In this document: positions 1-5,456 of the stretch, piece by piece | Numbering within the stretch: position 1 is the first letter of the stretch | How the letters are laid out: each line of letters starts with the position of its first letter | Assembly (NCBI GenBank): GCA_027316975.1 | Contig: DAHVFL010000069.1 | Location: 1 to 13,294, forward strand | Reading direction: 5' to 3' | DNA: 13,294 nt | Origin: Chloroflexota bacterium | Lineage (GTDB): Bacteria; Chloroflexota; Ktedonobacteria; Ktedonobacterales; Ktedonobacteraceae | The notes under the pieces: generated by a model | Database searches by the model: none | The model's input: only the letters and a program-made list of their open reading frames with translations | Told to the model about the DNA's origin: nothing | Program-made: the position numbers and the translations under genes

Positions 1-709
1 GCTCCGGCACATATTCCCAGCCGGTACAGGCTTCGATCAATTGCTCCGGCGACAGAGTAGCCTTCAAGGCGCGTTTAGCCTCGACATCGCGTTCCAGAAT
101 GGGCAAAATGGTCGCCTCCTGCTCGCGAAACACCTCGTCGTACCAGCGTCGCAAGATATCGAGCACCATGTTTTTCGTAGCCATCATATCGAGAGCCAGC
201 AGCCAGCGCAGCGTTTTTTGCCAGTCGGCATCGTCTGGAAACGAGGTTTTGAGCAACTCTTTCTGCGCCTCGCTGTCCCCCTGCGCCGCCGCGTAGATGG
301 CTTCGGGCGGCGTAGCCCGCCGGTGCTCGCGCACATAATAGCCCAGCAAGTGCAGCCGCAATTCTAGCGCATCGGTAGCTTTCAAGTAGTCGATAAACGT
401 AGAAACGTCTCTTGGGGATGGACAACTGTACGCCAGACTGAATATGTGTTCCCAGATCAGGTGGCTGTGGAAACTAAACTGCTCTATGGTTGCCAGTAGA
501 TCAGGCGAAGCCTTGACGCGCACCTCATCAAACCACGCCTTGCCCACATCATACGTCATATCACTATGGCAATCGCTCATAACGCACAGGCTAATTAAGA
601 ACTCGTAAGCCGGGCTGGCCTCGATTTCAACAGTCAACGATTGTCTTCGTGCTGGTACGTTCTGCGCTGCCACAATCTTTTTCCTGAATGAAGATTCAAT
701 CAATCTCAT
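1..709 (-). CDS. Regulator-like protein (ArsR/DUF5937-like N-terminal part), 3' end cut by window edge
   Basis: An open frame without stop runs on the minus strand from ATG at 709-707 to the left edge, giving 236 residues; the C-terminus is missing. It begins MRLIESSFRKK and contains VEIEASPAYEFLISL (about residues 26-40), then an alpha-helical, hydrophobic and charged body (LELRLHLLGYYVREHRR around 115-131; LRWLLALDMM around 165-175). From memory, proteins with a 'conserved ASPAYEFL...' N-terminus in Chloroflexota and actinobacteria are ArsR-type regulators with a DUF5937-like N-terminal domain and a winged helix at the C-terminus; that helix would lie outside the window, so the function is inferred and not seen. 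No Shine-Dalgarno is evident before the ATG. The TTGACA/TATACT promoter about 30-55 bp upstream and the repeats between it and the start codon fit an autoregulated gene. Reading-frame confidence is high, functional confidence moderate. Confidence 0.6.
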   Translation of the reverse strand, partial: MRLIESSFRKKIVAAQNVPARRQSLTVEIEASPAYEFLISLCVMSDCHSDMTYDVGKAWFDEVRVKASPDLLATIEQFSFHSHLIWEHIFSLAYSCPSPRDVSTFIDYLKATDALELRLHLLGYYVREHRRATPPEAIYAAAQGDSEAQKELLKTSFPDDADWQKTLRWLLALDMMATKNMVLDILRRWYDEVFREQEATILPILERDVEAKRALKATLSPEQLIEACTGWEYVPE

Positions 710-712
710 ACG

Positions 713-737
713 GTACGAAATGTATCGTATAGTACGA
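713..737. promoter_or_regulatory. Candidate operator with TACGA repeats
   Basis: Between the -10 box and the start codon lie TACGA (714-718) and TCGTA (725-729) as an inverted pair, CGTA-TAG-TACG (726-736) as a second, overlapping palindrome, and GTACGA repeated directly at 713-718 and 732-737 (19 bp apart). The cluster covers the expected transcription start, so a bound protein would block initiation. The binding protein is inferred to be the adjacent gene product. Confidence 0.5.
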
Positions 738-765
738 GTATAGTCGGATGATATGGATTTGTCAA
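737..765 (-). promoter_or_regulatory. Sigma-70-type promoter of the left-edge regulator gene
   Basis: On the minus strand a perfect -35 TTGACA (765-760) is separated by 17 bp from a -10 TATACT (742-737). Transcription would start near 730, leaving a leader of about 20 nt before the ATG at 709. This is among the best consensus promoters in the window. Confidence 0.75.
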
Positions 766-803
766 GGGGCAGGTATACCTGCCCCAGGGCGGTCGCCAGA
801 GCC

Positions 804-873
804 TGTCATCCTGAGCGCAGCGAAGGATCTCTCGCCGGCAGAACGCAGATCCTTCGCTGCGCTCAGGATGACA
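804..873. repeat. Perfect 27-bp inverted repeat (widespread intergenic hairpin family)
   Basis: Arms 804-830 and 847-873 are exact reverse complements, starting TGTCATCCTGAG and ending CTCAGGATGACA, around a 16-nt loop. The sequence translates as the familiar spurious peptide HPERSEG/RCAQDD seen in intergenic repeats of many bacteria. It is a non-coding palindromic repeat and should not be annotated as protein. It could also end transcription in either direction, but no T-run follows either arm. Confidence 0.9.
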
Positions 874-920
874 GATGTTCACCTCTCTGGCTTCTTTCCT
901 AAAAAACCTACCAGTGAAAG

Positions 921-987
921 GCAAGCCCCGCCCCTACCCTGCTAAGAAGGAGCGGGCGAAACCGGACAGGGTACGGGCGGGGCTTGC
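921..987. repeat. GC-rich 21-bp inverted repeat
   Basis: Arms 921-941 (GCAAGCCCCGCCCCTACCCT plus G) and 967-987 pair at 20 of 21 positions around a 25-nt loop. Related GC-rich motifs (GGGCTTGCCCCCGCCC, then GGGCTTCGCCCCCGCCCC) continue to about 1027, so this is a cluster of short palindromic units. No gene lies between 710 and 1190; the stretch holds the left promoter, the two inverted repeats and the kinase-fragment promoter. Confidence 0.8.
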
Positions 988-1078
988 CCCCGCCCTGGTC
1001 GCGCCGGTGGGCTTCGCCCCCGCCCCGGCAACTTAACTGGTAATACTTCACATCCGCCCTGAAAAGTTACATGTACCG

Positions 1079-1107
1079 TTGCCCGGCACAACAAATTAGA
1101 CTATAAT
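1079..1107 (+). promoter_or_regulatory. Candidate promoter of the kinase-fragment gene
   Basis: A TTGCCC hexamer (1079-1084) is followed after 17 bp by a perfect TATAAT (1102-1107). A start near 1114 would give a leader of about 77 nt before the ATG at 1191. The promoter looks intact although the gene downstream is a remnant. Confidence 0.6.
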
Positions 1108-1190
1108 GGGGCCATATTCAAAGATCACCAGGTGAAAGAACGGATGTATAGCTCCTGACTTCCAATTTAGTGTGTATAAGGAGACCGTCA

Positions 1191-1553
1191 ATGAGCGACC
1201 GCGTAGGTCAGCAGATAGGCAATTATCGCATCGAAAGGCTACTGGGAAGTGGGGGATTCGCTGATGTATACCTCGGCAAGCACATATATCTTGATAGCCT
1301 GGTCGCCATCAAATTACTGAAAACAAACCTGGCAGAAGGAGATATAGAGGATTTCCGTTCGGAGGCGCGCACGCTGGTGCGTCTCATTCGCGCCAGGATA
1401 TGGAAAACCGGCGCTACCGAGCCGGCCGGCTGGATGCTAACCGCGACCGACTATAGTTTCTCATCCGGCATCGGTGGATTGCGCCCCCAGTTGAACCAGG
1501 GCGCGACCTTGCAGGTGAGCATGTTCCAGGAGACTGTAGCTACCAAACCATAA
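1191..1553 (+). pseudogene. Ser/Thr protein kinase remnant fused in frame to a LamG-like tail
   Basis: This 120-residue frame starts at ATG 1191 with AAGGAG at 1178-1183. Residues 1-65 are a normal start of a bacterial Hanks-type kinase: N-terminal NYRIERLLG, glycine-rich loop GSGGFADVYLG (19-29), ATP-binding lysine in VAIKLL (K41) and the helix-C glutamate (E58). The HRD catalytic loop, DFG motif and whole C-lobe are absent. At about residue 66 (near position 1386) the sequence changes to RARIWKTGATEPAGWMLTATD... GIGGLRPQ, which resembles the last strands of concanavalin/LamG-like sugar-binding domains often found outside the membrane in such kinases. The simplest reading is a large in-frame deletion within one kinase/TM/LamG gene, or recombination between two genes. 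It cannot be an active kinase. Promoter and ribosome site are intact, so a small protein could still be made. Confidence 0.65.
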
Positions 1554-1580
1554 CTCTTCGGGCAGAATAGAGAGTGAGAC

Positions 1581-1610
1581 AAAAAGAAAGGGCAACTCAT
1601 CGAGTTGCCC
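1581..1610 (-). terminator. Rho-independent terminator of the GlsB-like gene
   Basis: On the minus strand GGGCAACTC (1610-1602) pairs perfectly with GAGTTGCCC (1598-1590) around a 3-nt loop, followed by TTTCTTTTT (1589-1581). It lies 25 nt past the stop of the minus-strand gene. In the plus direction there is no T-run, though the hairpin may still protect the kinase-remnant transcript end. Confidence 0.85.
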
Positions 1611-1634
1611 GCTTACAGTAAGAAACGGTTCTTC

Positions 1635-1937
1635 TTATATCCTGCGACGTGGATAGCTGCGCGAAACCATGCGCAGCAGGGCAATCAGGATACATGCCCC
1701 AATAAAGGCAATGATGACCGTGGCAACGAAACCAGTAGCATCGATGCCCAGCAGGCTTGCCAGGAAGCCGCCGAGAAATGCGCCCACGATACCTATCACG
1801 ATATCGCCCACGATACCATAGCCACCGCGCATGACAAAGCTCGCCAGAACGCCCGCGATCAAACCGACGACCAGCCACCAGAGAATCGTTGATGCAGTCA
1901 AGCTAATATCACCAAGCACAAATGTTGCAAGTGTCAT
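1635..1937 (-). CDS. GlsB/YeaQ/YmgE family small membrane protein
   Basis: The 100-residue product is almost entirely hydrophobic with three predicted membrane segments: TASTILWWLVVGLIAGVLAS (about 15-34), a glycine-rich YGIVGDIVIGIVGAFLGGFL (about 40-59) and FVATVIIAFIGACILIALL (about 70-88), ending in a basic tail YPRRRI. Glycine-rich middle segment, length and topology match the transglycosylase-associated/GlsB family, which is linked to stress or acid response; its molecular role is not known. ATG at 1937 is preceded by AAGGAG (1951-1946). The gene stands alone, with its own candidate promoter upstream and a good terminator downstream. Confidence 0.88.
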   Translation of the reverse strand: MTLATFVLGDISLTASTILWWLVVGLIAGVLASFVMRGGYGIVGDIVIGIVGAFLGGFLASLLGIDATGFVATVIIAFIGACILIALLRMVSRSYPRRRI

Positions 1938-2004
1938 AAAAATTTCTCCTTCTCAAATCTATCTAAACGGGTAGACCGTTCTACTGTTCCGTTTCTCCAA
2001 GCTT

Positions 2005-2033
2005 ACTATGCCTGCTTTGTGAATACAAGTCAA
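2005..2033 (-). promoter_or_regulatory. Candidate promoter of the GlsB-like gene
   Basis: On the minus strand TTGACT (2033-2028) and CATAGT (2010-2005) are 17 bp apart. The -35 box is good and the -10 box moderate. The 60-nt leader would contain a small palindrome AACGG-gtaga-CCGTT (1966-1980), possibly a stem-loop or operator. Confidence 0.45.
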
Positions 2034-2135
2034 CAATAATATATTAAGTTGACTCTAATACCTCTTCTAATGTTTCTTATTTGATATATAGTCACTTTTT
2101 GGAAGAGACTATGCGCTGGTCGCTACAGATAAAAC

Positions 2136-2298
2136 CAGTAGCGACACCCCTTGCGGGTGTCCCGTCTTACTGTACAAGAGTCGCACAGGACACCCAGAGA
2201 GTCGCACAGGACACCCAGAGAGTCGCACAGGACACCCAGAGAGTCGCACAGGACACCCAGAGAGTCGCACAGGACACCCGCAAGGGGTGTCGCTACTG
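2136..2298. repeat. Inverted-repeat element, copy 1 (27-bp perfect arms, MITE-like)
   Basis: Left arm 2136-2162 (CAGTAGCGACACCCCTTGCG...) is the exact reverse complement of right arm 2272-2298. The 109-bp interior carries five 21-bp tandem repeats. A further GTCGCTAC (2119-2126), identical to part of the right arm, lies just outside. There is no transposase gene and I see no target-site duplication. The same arms, with one base changed, recur at 3988-4081. The gene-free stretch 1938-2417 consists of the GlsB promoter, this element and the gcv promoter. Confidence 0.85.
2178..2279. repeat. Five tandem copies of a 21-bp unit
   Basis: The unit GAGTCGCACAGGACACCCAG+A repeats without any change at 2178, 2199, 2220 and 2241, and a fifth copy (2262-2279) is identical over 18 bp before running into the right arm of the enclosing element. 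The identical copies point to a recent expansion. Because 21 is divisible by three, all frames stay open and give spurious repeat peptides on both strands; none is likely to be a gene. Confidence 0.95.
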
Positions 2299-2344
2299 AA
2301 TTTTACGTCACCCTGAAGGACATATACACTGGTCAAACATATTG

Positions 2345-2373
2345 TTGTGACACACTGGAAAATATGATATTGT
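2345..2373 (+). promoter_or_regulatory. Candidate promoter of the gcv operon
   Basis: TTGTGA (2345-2350) and TATTGT (2368-2373) are 17 bp apart, with an alternative -10 TATGAT at 2363-2368. The start would be near 2380, giving a leader of under 40 nt. No glycine riboswitch fold can fit in such a leader or is recognised upstream. Confidence 0.45.
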
Positions 2374-2417
2374 GAAGCATACAGATGTACCCTCAGAACT
2401 GCATTGGAGCAACAAGT

Positions 2418-3536
2418 ATGACAGAGGAAGACAGAGCGGCAGCCTCGCTCAAGCGCACCCCCCTGTATCATGAACACCGCGCACTGGATGCGCGGCTGGT
2501 TGAGTTTAGTGGGTGGGAGATGCCGGTACAATACAGCAGTATTTTGGAAGAGCATCGCGCCGTGCGCGCGCGCGCAGGCTTATTTGATGTCAGTCACATG
2601 GGCGAGTTTCGGGTCGAAGGGCAAGATGCGCTGGCATACCTGCAATACCTTGTTCCCAACGACGTATCCAAACTGGCAATCCACCAGGCCCTCTATACGC
2701 AGCTTTGCCTGCCCGACGCCGGCGCCATCGATGATCTCCTGATTTACAGGGTAGGCGAGGATCAGTATATGATGGTGGTCAACGCGGGCAACATCGACAA
2801 AGACTTCGCGTGGGCCAAACAGCAATCTCGCAATTTTGATGTTCAGCTATCCAACCAGTCGGACGAAACCGGACTGCTCGCCTTGCAGGGGCCGGAAGCG
2901 CAGCATATCCTGCAACCCCTGACCGCAGCAGACCTGAGTAGCATTCGCTACTACCATTTTGAGCCGGGTCAGGTGAACGGCATCGAATGCATTATCTCGC
3001 GCACAGGCTACACCGGAGAGGACGGCTTTGAACTGTACTGCCCATCTTCCAGAGTAGTCGAGTTATGGCGCGATGTGCTGGCTGCCGGGAAAGAGCGCGG
3101 CCTTCTGCCCGCCGGGCTGGGCGCGCGCGATACACTGCGCCTGGAAGCTGGCTACTGCCTCTACGGACACGAACTGGACGAGGCAACCAACCCACTTGAG
3201 GCGGGTCTGGGCTGGACCATCAAACTCAACAAAGGCGACTTTATCGGACACGACGCGCTGGCAAAAATCAAAGAGCACGGCCTCACACGCAAACTGGTCG
3301 GCATCGAGATGACCGGGCGCGGCGTGTGTCGCAGCGGCTACGCAATCTACGCCGGCGACCAGCAAATCGGTGCATTGACCAGCGGCGCGCCCGCTCCCAC
3401 CCTGAACAAAAATATCGGCATGGGCTACGTCTCAGCAGCCCATGCCGTACCCGGCAAAACCGTCCATATCGACATCCGGGGCAAACATACCGCAGCGCAA
3501 ATCACCGCACTGCCCTTCTACAAACGCCAAAAGTAG
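2418..3536 (+). CDS. gcvT: Glycine cleavage system T protein (aminomethyltransferase)
   Basis: The 372-residue protein transfers the methylene group from aminomethyl-lipoyl H protein to tetrahydrofolate and releases ammonia, in the cytoplasm. Family signatures are seen in order: RTPLYHEHRALDARLVEFSG (about 13-32), the GLFDVSHMGEF motif (about 54-64), GAIDDLLIYR with the conserved acidic pair at 105-106, GYTGEDGFELY in the middle, and GLGARDTLRLEAGYCLYGHE, followed by a C-terminal barrel domain. Length is normal for the family. I chose ATG 2418 because GGAG (2406-2409) sits 8 nt upstream and the protein then starts a few residues before the conserved region; the in-frame ATG at 2385 lacks a good ribosome site and adds 11 non-conserved residues. 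First gene of the gcv operon; gcvH follows after 53 nt. Confidence 0.97.
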   Translation: MTEEDRAAASLKRTPLYHEHRALDARLVEFSGWEMPVQYSSILEEHRAVRARAGLFDVSHMGEFRVEGQDALAYLQYLVPNDVSKLAIHQALYTQLCLPDAGAIDDLLIYRVGEDQYMMVVNAGNIDKDFAWAKQQSRNFDVQLSNQSDETGLLALQGPEAQHILQPLTAADLSSIRYYHFEPGQVNGIECIISRTGYTGEDGFELYCPSSRVVELWRDVLAAGKERGLLPAGLGARDTLRLEAGYCLYGHELDEATNPLEAGLGWTIKLNKGDFIGHDALAKIKEHGLTRKLVGIEMTGRGVCRSGYAIYAGDQQIGALTSGAPAPTLNKNIGMGYVSAAHAVPGKTVHIDIRGKHTAAQITALPFYKRQK

Positions 3537-3589
3537 GGACGCGACCATATTTTTTTGTACATCCACCAACCGAAGGGAGATTCCAAATT

Positions 3590-3985
3590 ATGGCAAAGCT
3601 CAACCATCCTGCCAACCTCAAGTATAGCAAGACCGACGAATGGGTGCGCGTCGATGGCGACGAGGCAACCGTTGGCATTACGGACTACGCCCAGGATCAG
3701 CTAGGCGATATCGTCTATATCGAACTACCCTGGAATGCCAGCCAGAGCGTTTCAGCAGAGGAAAAATTTGGCGATATCGAGTCCGTCAAGGCGACTTCGG
3801 AACTGGTTTCTCCTGTCAGTGGCAGCATCACGAAGGTGAACGAAAACTTAAAGGACACGCCCGAACTGATTAACGATAGCCCATACGAGCAAGGGTGGAT
3901 GTTCGTCGTGAAATTGAGCGACCCTGCTGAACTGGACCACCTCATGAACGCCACTGACTACCTGGCATATCTCGAAGGCCGCTAG
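3590..3985 (+). CDS. gcvH: Glycine cleavage system H protein (lipoyl carrier)
   Basis: The 131-residue cytoplasmic carrier moves the aminomethyl group from the P protein to the T protein on a lipoyl arm. The lipoylation site is K67 in GDIESVKATSEL. Other family marks are YSKTDEWVRVDGDEATVGIT near the start, DYAQDQLGDIVYIELP, and the C-terminal NDSPYEQGWMFVVKL segment. The frame is open for 264 nt upstream, overlapping gcvT, but the conserved protein starts at ATG 3590, with GGGAG at 3575-3579. A TTTTTTT stretch precedes this at 3550-3556, without a hairpin, so it is unlikely to be a terminator. The stop codon (3983-3985) is followed after 2 nt by inverted-repeat element copy 2. Lipoate attachment and E3 genes are not in the window. 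Confidence 0.97.
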   Translation: MAKLNHPANLKYSKTDEWVRVDGDEATVGITDYAQDQLGDIVYIELPWNASQSVSAEEKFGDIESVKATSELVSPVSGSITKVNENLKDTPELINDSPYEQGWMFVVKLSDPAELDHLMNATDYLAYLEGR

Positions 3986-3987
3986 CT

Positions 3988-4081
3988 CAGTAGCGACACC
4001 CCTTGTGGGTGTCCCGTCTTCGTACCCCGTACTATACTCAAGGCTTACGCACGGGGACACCCACAAGGGGTGTCGCTACTG
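3988..4081. repeat. Inverted-repeat element, copy 2 (28-bp perfect arms) inside the gcv operon
   Basis: Left arm 3988-4015 and right arm 4054-4081 are exact reverse complements over 28 bp, with a 38-nt loop. Compared with copy 1, both arms carry the same compensated change (TTGTGGG/CCCACAA instead of TTGCGGG/CCCGCAA), so pairing is kept. Loops of both copies begin CCCGTCTT and then differ; copy 2 has no tandem repeats. It ends 22 nt before the gcvPA start. The loop holds a TATACT (4033-4038) but no matching -35. In mRNA it would make a very stable hairpin; no T-run follows, so read-through into gcvPA is expected. Confidence 0.9.
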
Positions 4082-4103
4082 GCATTTACAGGGAGATAGT
4101 TGA

Positions 4104-5456
4104 ATGAGCTACATACCCAATACGCCGGAAGACCAGCAGACCATGCTGGCTACGCTCGGCCTTTCATCGCTGGAAGAGTTGTTGACGCCGGTGCCTGAAC
4201 ATGTGCGCCTGGGCCGCCCACTTGACCTGCCGCCCGCGCTGGCCGAGCCGGACCTGAAACGCCTGCTCGGTAACATGGCGGCCAAAAACAAAAACCTGGA
4301 CACCACCATTTCTTTTCTCGGCGCGGGCACCTACGACCACGCCGTGCCGAGCGTCGTGCCGCATTTGCAGCGGCGTTCCGAGTTCGTCACCTCCTACACG
4401 CCTTACCAGCCCGAAGTCAGCCAGGGCATGTTGCAGGCCATCTACGAATTTCAAACCATGGTGTGCCAGATCACCGGACTGGACATCGCCAACGCCTCGC
4501 TCTACGATGGCGCGACCGCGCTGATCGAAGCGGCGCTGCTGGCAATCGGCCCCGGCGGGCGCGGCGAAGTAGTCATCTCGACGGGCGTTGACCCGCAGTA
4601 CCGCCGCGTGCTGCGCACCTACGCCCACGCGCGCGGCTTCAACGTCAAAGAAGTACCCACCCGCGACGGCGTTACCTCGCCCGAAGACCTGGACGCGGCT
4701 GTCAGTGCCACCACCGCCGCCGTTGTGCTGCAACAACCCAACTTCTTCGGCTGCATCGAGGATATGCAGGCTATCGAGCCAGTAGCGCACAAGGGCAAAG
4801 CGGTCTTCATCACCACCATCACGGAACCCGCCTCGCTGGGCATCCTGGCCTCTCCCGGCGACTACGGCGCGGATATCGCCGTAGGTGAGCTGATGAGCTT
4901 TGGCAACACCATGAGCTATGGCGGCCCCGCCCTGGGCTTCATGTCGGCGCGCACCAAATATATGCGCCTGCTCCCTGGTCGCCTCGTCGGGCAGACCGTC
5001 GAAGAGGGCGGCGATAAACGCACCGGCTACGTGCTGACCTTGCAGACACGCGAGCAGCACATCCGCCGCGAGCGCGCCACCTCCAATATCTGCACCAATC
5101 AATCGCTGCTGGCCGTGGGTGCCACCATCTACATGGCCGCTCTCGGCAAGCAGGGCTTCCGCGAACTGGGCGAGTTATGTCTCCAGAAGGCCCACTACGC
5201 TTTCCGCCAGATCACCGCCATCCCCGGCTACTCGGCCAGATTCGGCAGTCCCTTCTATGACGAATTTGTGATAACCGCGCCCGTCTCGCCGCACAAACTG
5301 GAAGGGTATCTTGAACAGGCCGGTATTCTCGGCGGCTACTCGCTGCATAACAACTACCCTGAGATGGAAAACGATATCCTCTTCTGCGTGACCGAGACGC
5401 GCGCGAAAGCAGACATTGATACCCTCGTATCCGCGTTGAAGGAGGTGCAGGCATGA
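4104..5456 (+). CDS. gcvPA: Glycine dehydrogenase (decarboxylating) subunit 1, P protein alpha half
   Basis: The 450-residue protein is the N-terminal half of a split P protein, which together with subunit 2 decarboxylates glycine and loads the aminomethyl group onto lipoyl-H. It has the family start MSYIPNTPEDQQTML, the stretch FVTSYTPYQPEVSQGMLQAI (about 93-112), an acidic QQPNFFGCIED motif, GDYGADIAVGE, and the near-invariant REQHIRRERATSNICT segment. This subunit keeps the aminotransferase fold but lacks the PLP lysine, as usual. ATG 4104 has GGGAG at 4091-4095. The gene overlaps gcvPB by four bases (ATGA), which predicts translational coupling and a 1:1 ratio. A 312-residue frame on the other strand is a high-GC shadow. 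Confidence 0.97.
   Translation: MSYIPNTPEDQQTMLATLGLSSLEELLTPVPEHVRLGRPLDLPPALAEPDLKRLLGNMAAKNKNLDTTISFLGAGTYDHAVPSVVPHLQRRSEFVTSYTPYQPEVSQGMLQAIYEFQTMVCQITGLDIANASLYDGATALIEAALLAIGPGGRGEVVISTGVDPQYRRVLRTYAHARGFNVKEVPTRDGVTSPEDLDAAVSATTAAVVLQQPNFFGCIEDMQAIEPVAHKGKAVFITTITEPASLGILASPGDYGADIAVGELMSFGNTMSYGGPALGFMSARTKYMRLLPGRLVGQTVEEGGDKRTGYVLTLQTREQHIRRERATSNICTNQSLLAVGATIYMAALGKQGFRELGELCLQKAHYAFRQITAIPGYSARFGSPFYDEFVITAPVSPHKLEGYLEQAGILGGYSLHNNYPEMENDILFCVTETRAKADIDTLVSALKEVQA

Noticed and set aside
41..425. Plus- and minus-strand frames at the left edge
   Set aside because: They are shadows of the 709-to-1 minus-strand gene, which is open over its full visible length, has a promoter and balanced protein composition.
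706..945. Small frames with HPERSEG and RCAQDD peptides
   Set aside because: Known spurious translation of the intergenic inverted repeat at 804-873.
2178..2279. CRISPR array
   Set aside because: The units are directly adjacent without spacers and there are no cas genes.
2300..2417. Glycine riboswitch before gcvT
   Set aside because: Looked for because gcv operons often carry one, but the likely leader is under 40 nt and no tandem aptamer-like core is visible.
2081..2555. Repeat peptides (RVAQDTQ, ESHRTPR, VRLSGCP) on both strands
   Set aside because: They are translations of the 21-bp tandem array, open in several frames only because the period is divisible by three.
3546..3556. T-run between gcvT and gcvH as a terminator
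   Set aside because: No stem-loop precedes the run.
4164..5102. 312-residue open frame on the minus strand inside gcvPA
   Set aside because: Antisense shadow of a strongly conserved gene in high-GC DNA; the product is Gly/Ala/Val/Arg rich, without a recognisable family or ribosome site.
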